A DNA stretch of 18,215 bases from Clostridia bacterium (lineage in GTDB: Bacteria; Bacillota_A; Clostridia; Oscillospirales; CAG-272), in contig JAFXNX010000288.1 of the NCBI GenBank assembly GCA_017529175.1, positions 1-18,215 of the forward strand, read 5' to 3'. The position numbers and the translations under genes were made by a program. The notes beneath the pieces were generated by a model, which was not told the origin of the DNA, ran no database searches, and was given only the letters and a program-made list of their open reading frames with translations. Of the stretch, positions 6,420-12,937 are shown piece after piece; the first letter of the stretch is position 1, and each line of letters begins with the position of its first letter.

Positions 6420-7517
6420 ATGACTAACGAACAATATATGAAAAACAACAGCGGCGGCAGGAAGGCATTGAAAATAATCCTTCGCATCCTCTCGGTCATC
6501 CTCGTATTCATACTCGTACTTGCCGCAACGCTCGTTCTCACCGTAAAAATGATACTCGGAGACACTTCTCCGAAGGCGAAAGAGATACTGACGACCACTC
6601 TTCTTGAAACCGGTCAGCTCAAATTCGTCGTGTCCCTCTTCCTCAATTCGGAAGAAGTACAGAAGATTGTCGATGCGAACTCGATGGAAAAATTCGGAGA
6701 CGAGGTCGACGCAAACCTTATCACGATAAACAACGGCTCTGAGAACACCGACGACCCGGCGCTTACCGATGAAAAAGACGTCGAAGTCATCGAGATACCC
6801 GGAAGAACTTTCACGGGATATATGATAAAGGTCAAAGACCCGTCGAGAGTTTCTCTTGCCACCATCTATCCGTGGAGAGACGAGGGCGTGACGCTTGACG
6901 TTCTTGTCAACGACAACAACGCGCTCGCGGGGATCAACGGCGGTATCTACAATTCCTACAACAACTCCGGCGGCGCTCCGATGGGAGTCGTCGTATCTCA
7001 CGGCGAGATACAGATGAACAATCCGAGCGGCGACCGCGGATACGTTCTTATCGGTCTGACAGAGGACAATATTCTCGAGATATTCAGCATCGAGGGACTG
7101 ACTCCCGCTGAAATGGAGAATATCATCCATGAAAAGAAGATACGCGACGCCGTGACTTTCCAGGAAGAGAGCTCCGACGCGAACAACCACTTCGTTCAGC
7201 TCGTAATTAACGGCAAGGAGCGCGGTCTCAACGGCGCGGGAAGCGGACTCAATCCGAGGACCGCTATCGGTCAGTGCGCGGACGGCTCGATCCTTTTGCT
7301 CGTCACAGACGGACGCGGCAAAGCGGGACACCTCGGCGCATCAGCGTCCGACCTTATCGATATCATGATGGAATACGGAGCAGTCAACGCCGCAAACCTT
7401 GACGGCGGCAGCTCGTCCTGTATGTACTACGACAACGACTGGCTGATGACGAGCGTTACGTTCTACTACTCCAACTCCTCATGGAAACTTCCCTTCGCGT
7501 TCGTTGTAAGCAAATAA
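6420..7517 (+). CDS. Phosphodiester glycosidase family protein (NAGPA/DUF2233), membrane anchored
   Basis: The 365-residue protein has a short cytoplasmic tail, one membrane helix at about 16-45 and a linker. A domain of the phosphodiester-alpha-N-acetylglucosaminidase (uncovering enzyme) family follows at about 125-362. Its signatures are GINGGIY (171-177), NPRTAIG (278-284), LLLVTDGRG (292-300) and NLDGGSSS (326-333). Family members split sugar-phosphodiester bonds; bacterial ones are linked to exopolysaccharide or wall-polymer processing. The domain would lie outside the membrane, which fits such substrates. The start at 6420 is preferred because GAGGT lies eight bases upstream; an in-frame ATG at 6405, two bases past the previous stop, is the alternative and adds five residues. 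The exact substrate is unknown. Confidence 0.88.
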   Translation: MTNEQYMKNNSGGRKALKIILRILSVILVFILVLAATLVLTVKMILGDTSPKAKEILTTTLLETGQLKFVVSLFLNSEEVQKIVDANSMEKFGDEVDANLITINNGSENTDDPALTDEKDVEVIEIPGRTFTGYMIKVKDPSRVSLATIYPWRDEGVTLDVLVNDNNALAGINGGIYNSYNNSGGAPMGVVVSHGEIQMNNPSGDRGYVLIGLTEDNILEIFSIEGLTPAEMENIIHEKKIRDAVTFQEESSDANNHFVQLVINGKERGLNGAGSGLNPRTAIGQCADGSILLLVTDGRGKAGHLGASASDLIDIMMEYGAVNAANLDGGSSSCMYYDNDWLMTSVTFYYSNSSWKLPFAFVVSK

Positions 7518-7556
7518 TAGTTCCCCGGGGGCTGTGTCAAAATCAGCTCCTCATAA

Positions 7557-7592
7557 AGAAAGATCCGAAAACGTTTGTTTTCGGATCTTTCT
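7557..7592. terminator. Perfect 16-bp hairpin, copy 1; likely terminator of the envelope gene pair
   Basis: Arms 7557-7572 and 7577-7592 pair perfectly around a GTTT loop. The hairpin starts 39 bases past the stop of the glycosidase gene. The A-rich and T-rich arms could act as a terminator in either direction, although no long T-run follows. The same 36 bases recur at 7835-7870. Confidence 0.6.
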
Positions 7593-7834
7593 GAGGCTGC
7601 AGACAAAGTCTGCAGCCTGAGTCAGAGTGAGAGAAACGCAGGTAGATTTTGCGATCTTGCCATCGTCGGCGTAGTAGTCTACGTTAGAGGGCAAGATCGC
7701 AAAAAGGCAATGTGGCGGGCATTTTGCCCGCCATTGATCGTTTGTTTGCGTTATCTGTTTGTGTCTGTTATGCTTGCGTCGTCTTTTTGGCTTTTCCTTA
7801 TCATTGCCGCTCTAACAAGTTTGTCTTCGCTCTG
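7593..7834. other. Non-coding hairpin array between two identical hairpins
   Basis: This 242-base stretch has no supportable gene. It holds three further inverted repeats in a row: an 11-bp stem (7594-7604 with 7608-7618); a 15-bp pair (7647-7661 with 7690-7704) enclosing 28 bases that hold their own 5-bp stem; and an 8-bp GC-rich stem (7714-7721 with 7725-7732). The last 100 bases are T-rich with no obvious structure. Short frames across it are low-complexity and lack ribosome-binding sites. It may be a non-autonomous mobile element or a structured RNA. Confidence 0.6.
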
Positions 7835-7870
7835 AGAAAGATCCGAAAACGTTTGTTTTCGGATCTTTCT
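7835..7870. terminator. Perfect 16-bp hairpin, copy 2; possible terminator of the spoVM operon
   Basis: This is an exact copy of 7557-7592, with arms 7835-7850 and 7855-7870 and a GTTT loop. It lies 95 bases beyond the spoVM stop codon, on the tail side of the right-hand operon, so it is the best candidate for that operon's terminator. On the plus strand it is followed by the T-rich ttcggc. Bases 7871-7964 show nothing else of note. Confidence 0.5.
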
Positions 7871-7964
7871 TTCGGCATTCATAGGATCGGCACCGTTTTA
7901 CCGGTACGCAAACCGTTTTAAGTATCTCGCAAAAACCTTTATCTACCCGCCGCTCCCCCTCAGA

Positions 7965-8036
7965 TTATTTCAGGTGAAATATTTTTTTGAGAAACGGGAT
8001 AAGTATTTTAGGGCTCTTTACGACTGTGACTTTCAT
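7965..8036 (-). CDS. spoVM: Stage V sporulation protein SpoVM
   Basis: A 23-codon gene starts at the ATG at 8036 and is preceded by the strong ribosome-binding site AAGGAGTG at 8043-8050. The peptide begins MKVTVVKSPKILIPF and ends KKIFHLK. SpoVM is a tiny amphipathic helix that settles on the convex outer forespore membrane and anchors SpoIVA, the base of the spore coat. Shared with the Bacillus protein are K2, K7, P9, K10 and L12; P9 is needed there for curvature sensing. The usual Gly pair at 13-14 is Ile-Pro here, which is unusual. The position next to rsgA fits the Firmicutes gene order, where spoVM lies close to the prkC-rsgA block. A TATAAT at 8065-8070 (minus strand) lies in the 65-base gap after rsgA and may give it a promoter of its own. 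The -35 region is unconvincing for either sigma-A or sigma-E. Confidence 0.82.
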   Translation of the reverse strand: MKVTVVKSPKILIPFLKKIFHLK

Positions 8037-8101
8037 TTGCATCACTCCTTCGATATTTTACTACATTATATTCGTAAAACGCCGAAAGAGTTACCGTCTT
8101 C

Positions 8102-9076
8102 TCACTCGAAGGTCTGCATCTTTTTCCTCTTCCATTCGGGAGTTTTTTTTATTTCGTTGTAAAGAATCACGTAATTATCGTGACGCTCCTTTGCGACAGC
8201 GCCTTCCCGCACTTTTTCAAGCACCGCGCAGCCCTCTTCTTTTGTATGGGTACATTTGGTGTATCTGCATTTCCCTATCGCGTCTTTGAACTCTCTGAAC
8301 GCGTATGGAAGCTCTGAGAGCGTACAGAAATTGAACGAGGCGAAATCGAGCAGGGAAAAACCGGGAGTGTCGGCGATATAGCATCTTCCGTCGCCGAAGA
8401 CCGGGAAGAGCTCGACGTGTCTTGTCGTATGTCTTCCTCTTTCGGTTTTACGGCTCACCTCACCCGTTTTCAGGTCGAGCGACGGAAAAAGGCGCTTCAT
8501 AAGAGTCGATTTTCCCGCAGCGGACGTTCCCGCGAGCGCGCAGGTCATAACGCTCTGCTTTGAGTGTTCCTTAAAATAGTCAAGGAGCGCGTCGCACCCG
8601 TCGCCCGTCGCGGCGCTGAGGAGAATACAGTCAAGTCCTGCCGTGTCGTAGATCTTTTTGATCGACGAAGCCTCGTCCGGCGCGATGTCCGCTTTATTGA
8701 CTATGACGACAGGCTCTATATCCCGGCTCTCCGAAACAGATATGATCTTATCCACCGTAAGAAGATCCGGCTTCGGCTTTGCGGAAGGAACTACTATAAA
8801 GAGATGCGTAAGATTTGCGACTGCGGGACGAACGAGCGAGTTCCTTCTCGGAAGTATCCGCTCTATGGCGCACTCTCCGTTTTCTTTATCGTCAAGCGAT
8901 ACTTCGACCCTGTCGCCGACGAGCGGCGTTATACCGTCGTGTCTGAATTTTCCTCTCGCACGGCAGCTTACCGATGCGCCGTCGTCGCAAAGGGCTGTGT
9001 AAAGCCCGCCGACGCCTTTGAGAATGATACCCTCCGATATTGCGCGCCGCGCATCAGGCGTACGCTCAGTTGCCAC
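8102..9076 (-). CDS. rsgA: Ribosome small subunit-dependent GTPase A
   Basis: RsgA (YjeQ/CpgA) is a circularly permuted GTPase that checks late 30S subunit assembly. The 324 residues show an N-terminal OB-fold (about 14-75). The permuted motif order follows: NKAD (127-130, G4), GTSAAGKST (183-191, P-loop), GRHTT (214-218, switch I) and DTPG (236-239, G3). The C-terminal zinc site is C270, C275, H277 and C283. Length is normal. The start is a GTG at 9076, inside the end of prkC (11-base overlap); GGGGAGG at 9083-9089 lies six bases before it, and no later start precedes the conserved EGIILKG. Translation is probably coupled to the kinase gene. In Bacillus this GTPase is linked to PrkC, which fits the shared operon. 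Confidence 0.95.
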   Translation of the reverse strand: MATERTPDARRAISEGIILKGVGGLYTALCDDGASVSCRARGKFRHDGITPLVGDRVEVSLDDKENGECAIERILPRRNSLVRPAVANLTHLFIVVPSAKPKPDLLTVDKIISVSESRDIEPVVIVNKADIAPDEASSIKKIYDTAGLDCILLSAATGDGCDALLDYFKEHSKQSVMTCALAGTSAAGKSTLMKRLFPSLDLKTGEVSRKTERGRHTTRHVELFPVFGDGRCYIADTPGFSLLDFASFNFCTLSELPYAFREFKDAIGKCRYTKCTHTKEEGCAVLEKVREGAVAKERHDNYVILYNEIKKTPEWKRKKMQTFE

Positions 9077-10970
9077 CCGGCGCCTCCCCGCTTTCGCCCG
9101 CTTCGTGATCGCTTTCCGGCGCGATCGTGTCAGGCGCTTTCGTCGTATCGGGCGCCTTTGTCGTATCCGGCGCTTTCGTGGTGTCGGGCGTTTTCGTGGT
9201 ATCCGGCGCCTTCGTCGTATCCGGCGCCTTTGTCGTATCCGGCGCTTTCGTGGTATCCGGCGCCTTTGTCGTTTCTTCGTCGACTATTCCCTTTGCGGGA
9301 TCGTAGTCTTTACCGCCGCTTATGACTATATCTATCTTCGTATTCTTACCGACTTTGGTACCGGGCGTCACGCTTTGGCTGATAACGGTTTTAACTTTCT
9401 TGTCGGACTTCGTATAAGTTGCGTTTCCTATCGCAAGTTTTTTATCCTGAAGAAGTTTCAGCGCTTCTTTCTCATCTGTTCCGACGAGATACGGCACTTC
9501 GATCTCTCCGTCCTTCGGACCGAGGCTGACGTAGAGAATGAGTTTCGCGTCTCTCTCGAGTTTTTCGCCGGGACCGGGCTCTGTCTTAATGACCTGGTCC
9601 GCCTCGTAAATGTCGTTTTCTTCCTCCTTGATCTCATAAGGGATTCCGAGAGATTTGAGTTTCAGCTCCGCCTCGCGTCTTCCGTATGACGAGAGCGTAG
9701 GAATTAGTGCCGACTCTCCGGTCGCGCTGATAGTGAGAGTCAGCTCGCAGTACGACACGCCGCGCTCGATCTTCTTCTTTGTACCCGCCTTCGGGCTCTG
9801 TTCGAGGATATATCCCGGCTCGTGTTCGTCGTCTTCCTTCGTTACGGTCTCCACCTTGTATATCTCGGAATTTTTGAGCGCCGTACGAAGGTCCTCGTTG
9901 TTGTAATAGTTCTGCCCGACGAAATCGTCGACAACGATTGTTTCGGTCGTGGTCTTGACGTCGGTCACTTTTGATATGGCGATAAGTCCCGAGATAATGA
10001 GTATGATGACAAAAGGTATCGTAACTCCGAGGATTATCGGAAGCATCGTGCTGCCGTGGAGCATTTGCGATATAAGGCCCTTGAATCCGGTCTTTTCAAC
10101 TTTCTTGTTGCCGTTTTTAAAAGTTGCTTTGGGGTCGTTCCGAAGAGTCATGAGGTCGGCGAGCATTTCCTTTGCGCTCTGATATCTCTCGTCCGGAGAT
10201 TTTTCCATGGCGTTTGCGATTATCTGCTGTAGTCCCGTCGGTATCTCGGGATTTATCTCCTTCGGCGGGACCGCTTTCTCGTTCACCTGCATGAGAGCGA
10301 CGGAAACCGGGCTCTCCGCGTTGAAGGGCAGCTCTCCGGTCGACATTTCGTACATCGTGACGCCGAGAGAGTAAAGGTCGCTTCTTGCGTCGATCGTCTT
10401 TCCGCTCGCCTGCTCCGGGCTGATATAGTAGACCGTTCCGATAGCTTTGTCCGTCATGGTGACAGTCTCCGCGTTCGGCAGTTTTGCAATACCGAAGTCC
10501 GTGACTTTGAGCTGTCCCGTCTTTGTCAGCATGATATTCTGCGGCTTTATATCTCTGTGAACTATGCCCTTTGAGTGCGCGTGATCGAGCGCGCCGAGTA
10601 TCTGACTCGCGCACTTTATCGTCTCCTGAAGAGTGAGCACCTTCTTTTTCTGCATATACGTTTTAAGAGTGATGCCCTCTATGTATTCCATAACGATATA
10701 CTTGAGGTCTTCTCTGACAGATACCGCATATATCTTTACGATGTTGGGATGAGAGAGCATAGATACCGCTTTCGATTCATTAATGAAGCGTTTTACGCTC
10801 TCCTCTTCCTGCGCTATGTCTTCTCTGAGGAGCTTTATCGCAACGGTCCTTCCGGTGGCGATATTCTGCGCCTTGAAAACGACCGCCATACCGCCCATTC
10901 CGATGACCTTTTCTATTCTGTACTTACCGTCGAGAACGGCGCCTACATATTTTTCGTAATTAGATTCCAT
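9066..10970 (-). CDS. prkC: PASTA-domain Ser/Thr protein kinase PrkC (PknB/Stk family)
   Basis: This 634-residue membrane kinase senses muropeptides or lipid II outside the cell and phosphorylates cytoplasmic targets; in Bacillus it triggers spore germination. The kinase domain spans about 17-275: Gly loop IGMGGMAVV (23-31), K46 in VAIK, HRD 138-140 with DIKPQN, DFG 158-160 and SPEQ (184-187) after an activation loop with several Thr. A basic juxtamembrane stretch precedes the membrane helix at about 309-333. Three PASTA domains follow (about 346-416, 417-486 and 489-553). The tail from about 565 is unusual: eight PDT motifs in six-residue TKAPDT steps, then an acidic Gly-rich end. AAAGAGG lies six bases before the ATG. 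The partner phosphatase is 30 bases upstream, the usual arrangement. Confidence 0.97.
   Translation of the reverse strand: MESNYEKYVGAVLDGKYRIEKVIGMGGMAVVFKAQNIATGRTVAIKLLREDIAQEEESVKRFINESKAVSMLSHPNIVKIYAVSVREDLKYIVMEYIEGITLKTYMQKKKVLTLQETIKCASQILGALDHAHSKGIVHRDIKPQNIMLTKTGQLKVTDFGIAKLPNAETVTMTDKAIGTVYYISPEQASGKTIDARSDLYSLGVTMYEMSTGELPFNAESPVSVALMQVNEKAVPPKEINPEIPTGLQQIIANAMEKSPDERYQSAKEMLADLMTLRNDPKATFKNGNKKVEKTGFKGLISQMLHGSTMLPIILGVTIPFVIILIISGLIAISKVTDVKTTTETIVVDDFVGQNYYNNEDLRTALKNSEIYKVETVTKEDDEHEPGYILEQSPKAGTKKKIERGVSYCELTLTISATGESALIPTLSSYGRREAELKLKSLGIPYEIKEEENDIYEADQVIKTEPGPGEKLERDAKLILYVSLGPKDGEIEVPYLVGTDEKEALKLLQDKKLAIGNATYTKSDKKVKTVISQSVTPGTKVGKNTKIDIVISGGKDYDPAKGIVDEETTKAPDTTKAPDTTKAPDTTKAPDTTKTPDTTKAPDTTKAPDTTKAPDTIAPESDHEAGESGEAPGGN
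9134..9277 (-). repeat. 18-bp tandem repeat encoding the TKAPDT tail of PrkC
   Basis: Eight units of 18 bp, each close to gcgcctttgtcgtatccg on the plus strand, lie head to tail in the 3' part of prkC. They differ mostly at third codon positions (cgt/tgt, gtc/gtg), and one unit changes Ala to Thr. Each unit adds six residues, so changes in copy number keep the frame. The tract would form an extended, Pro- and Thr-rich stalk beyond the PASTA domains. Confidence 0.9.
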
Positions 10971-11000
10971 AACAAACCTCTTTATTATCCGTATCTGTCA

Positions 11001-11813
11001 TTACAGCGATATCAGAACGACCGTAATATTGTCGCTTCCGCCGTTTTCGTTTGCGGTCTCAACGAGCTTTTCGACCGCCGTTTCCGGCGCGCCGTCGCCA
11101 TCCGCCGCGTCGCTTGACTTGACCGTTCCGTTACCGTACGAGTTCACGATCTCAAGCATTTTTTCCTTGCTTACGTGGTTTGAAAGCCCGTCGGTACAGA
11201 GGAGGATGTGAAGACGTCCGGTGTCGGAGTTTTTCTTAATTTCGGTCAGATAAATATCCGGCTCAAGGTCATACTCCGTTCCGACCGCCCTCATGATTAT
11301 GTTCTTGTTGCACGAGACGGCGGCTTCTTCCTCCGTCATCTTTCCGATGTCCACAAGATACTGAACGTAGGAGTGATCGTGGGTCACCTGAACTATCTTA
11401 TCATCGTCGATAAGATACATCCTGCTGTCTCCGATATTGACGGTATAAATACGGTTGAAATAAACGAGAGACGCGACGAGCGTCGTTCCCATCCCTGCAA
11501 GAGAGGCGTCCTCTCTCGACATGGCGAATACGGCTTCGTTCGATTTTCTGACCGCGACAGACAGCGCATCCGTTATCCGCTTTTCCGCCATGTGCCTTCC
11601 GCTCTTCTGCGCGTGCGTCATCAAACCGTCGATCTCGTCCGTGAAGATCTTAAGCGCGGTCGAACTTGCGGTCTCGCCGCCGCTGGCGCCGCCCATTCCG
11701 TCGCATACGACTCCGAGCACCGCTCCGCACTTATATTCTTTTACGCTGTAGACGTCCTGGTTGTTTGATCTTTTTTTCCCGACGTCGCTGAGTCCGTGGT
11801 AATACAAATACAT
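11001..11813 (-). CDS. stp: PP2C-family protein phosphatase (Stp/PrpC), partner of PrkC
   Basis: This 270-residue soluble Mn/Mg-dependent phosphatase removes phosphate from PrkC and its substrates. PP2C motifs are in order: RSNNQD (15-20, metal Asp D20), VCDGMGG (36-42, metal Asp D38), GMGTTLV, NIGDSRMYL, CTDGLSN and the C-terminal GGSDNITVVL with the late metal Asp. A Ser/Asp/Gly-rich loop of about 15 residues before the last helix is longer than usual. The ATG at 11813 is preferred; a GTG one codon earlier (11816) is possible, and the GGGG just upstream is a weak ribosome-binding site. The gene lies 37 bases after rlmN and 30 before prkC, so kinase and phosphatase are made from one transcript. 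Confidence 0.95.
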   Translation of the reverse strand: MYLYYHGLSDVGKKRSNNQDVYSVKEYKCGAVLGVVCDGMGGASGGETASSTALKIFTDEIDGLMTHAQKSGRHMAEKRITDALSVAVRKSNEAVFAMSREDASLAGMGTTLVASLVYFNRIYTVNIGDSRMYLIDDDKIVQVTHDHSYVQYLVDIGKMTEEEAAVSCNKNIIMRAVGTEYDLEPDIYLTEIKKNSDTGRLHILLCTDGLSNHVSKEKMLEIVNSYGNGTVKSSDAADGDGAPETAVEKLVETANENGGSDNITVVLISL

Positions 11814-11850
11814 CACCCCGCTTTTCGGCTTTCCCGCCGAAGTGTAAATA

Positions 11851-12927
11851 TCAGTTATTGTTATTGTTTTCTTTAATTGATGAGAGTCTGAGCTGTCCGC
11901 ACGACGCGTTAATATCCGATCCGAGGCGCCGCCTCACGGTCGCCGTCACGCCGCGCTCGTTCAAAAGACTGCAAAACGCGTCCGCTCTCGCCTTGGCGCT
12001 TCCCTCAAACGGCGTTTCGTCAACGGAGTTGAGTCTTATCAGGTTGACGTGGCACGAAGATTTGATCTTTCCTTTAAGGAGACTTGCAAGGCGCAAAGCG
12101 TCCCGTTCGGAATCGTTCTTCCCGGCGATAAGCGTGTACTCGAAAGAAACGCGCCTTCCGGTAGATTCAAAATAGAAGTTGCACGCGTCAAGAAGCATAT
12201 CTATGTTGTATTTATTGTTTATCGGCATTATGGATGAGCGCGTCTCGTCGTCGACCGCGTGCAGTGAGACGGAGAGCGTCACGGGAAGTCCTTCTTTCGC
12301 AAGGCGAACGATCCCCGGAACGACGCCGCAGGTCGATACCGAAATGTGGCGAAGTCCTATGCCGAGTCCTTTTTCGCATGATACGAGGCGAAGAAACTTA
12401 ACTGCCGAGTCGTAGTTGTCAAACGGCTCGCCGATACCCATCATCACGATGCCGCCTACTCTCTCTCCCGTGTCTCGCGTGATCGCGATCACCTGTCCGA
12501 GTATTTCGGAGGGAGCAAGGTCCCGCGACTTTCCTTTGAGTGTTGATGCGCAGAATTTACATCCCATGCGGCACCCCGCCTGGCAGGAAACGCAGACGGT
12601 ATTTCCGTGCTCGTACTTCATGAATACGCTCTCGACTCTCTCGCCGTCCGACAGCTCGAAAAGATACTTTACCGTTCCGTCGATCTTTGATACGAGCTTT
12701 GACGCGATCGCGGGAAGTTTGTACTCCGCGCGTTCTTTGAGTTCTGCCCTCATTGACTTCGGAAGATTTGTCATCTCGTCAATCGACGCGCCCTTCTGAA
12801 GCCACGAGTAAAGCTGCGCTCCGCGATATGCAGGCTCCGAGAGTTCCGATGAGACGAACGTAATTATCTCCTCTTCGCTCATCGAGAGGATATCGGCCTT
12901 GAGCTCGATTTCCATTTGTTGTTCCAT
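11851..12927 (-). CDS. rlmN: 23S rRNA (adenine-2503-C2)-methyltransferase RlmN
   Basis: This radical-SAM enzyme makes 2-methyladenosine at A2503 of 23S rRNA and at A37 of some tRNAs. The 358 residues carry the cluster motif C119-x3-C123-x2-C126 (GCRMGCKFC). The two catalytic cysteines line up with the family: C112 (NTVC) and the methyl-carrying C343 (INASCGQLR). GIGEP (164-168) binds SAM. The start at 12927 is chosen because GAAGGA lies about seven bases before it; an in-frame ATG at 12951 inside the end of rsmB has no ribosome-binding site. The rsmB stop codon overlaps this ribosome-binding site, so translation is probably coupled. The run of five Asn at the C-terminus is odd but short. Confidence 0.96.
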   Translation of the reverse strand: MEQQMEIELKADILSMSEEEIITFVSSELSEPAYRGAQLYSWLQKGASIDEMTNLPKSMRAELKERAEYKLPAIASKLVSKIDGTVKYLFELSDGERVESVFMKYEHGNTVCVSCQAGCRMGCKFCASTLKGKSRDLAPSEILGQVIAITRDTGERVGGIVMMGIGEPFDNYDSAVKFLRLVSCEKGLGIGLRHISVSTCGVVPGIVRLAKEGLPVTLSVSLHAVDDETRSSIMPINNKYNIDMLLDACNFYFESTGRRVSFEYTLIAGKNDSERDALRLASLLKGKIKSSCHVNLIRLNSVDETPFEGSAKARADAFCSLLNERGVTATVRRRLGSDINASCGQLRLSSIKENNNNN

Positions 12928-12937
12928 CAGATATCCT

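Noticed and set aside
6411..7331. Minus-strand frame of 306 codons opposite the glycosidase gene
   Set aside because: It is a mirror of the glycosidase reading frame, whose plus-strand motifs (NPRTAIG, NLDGGSSS) are unmistakable.
7575..7921. Short plus-strand frames in the hairpin array
   Set aside because: They read through perfect hairpins, have no ribosome-binding site and give low-complexity hydrophobic or Cys-rich sequence.
9134..9277. Tandem repeat considered as a CRISPR array
   Set aside because: The units are contiguous, 18 bp long, without spacers, and encode an in-frame protein repeat.
8564..9689. Arg-rich plus-strand frames opposite rsgA and the prkC repeat
   Set aside because: The repetitive RRxRRIRR-type sequence is the antisense reading of the TKAPDT repeat; rsgA and prkC are well supported on the other strand.
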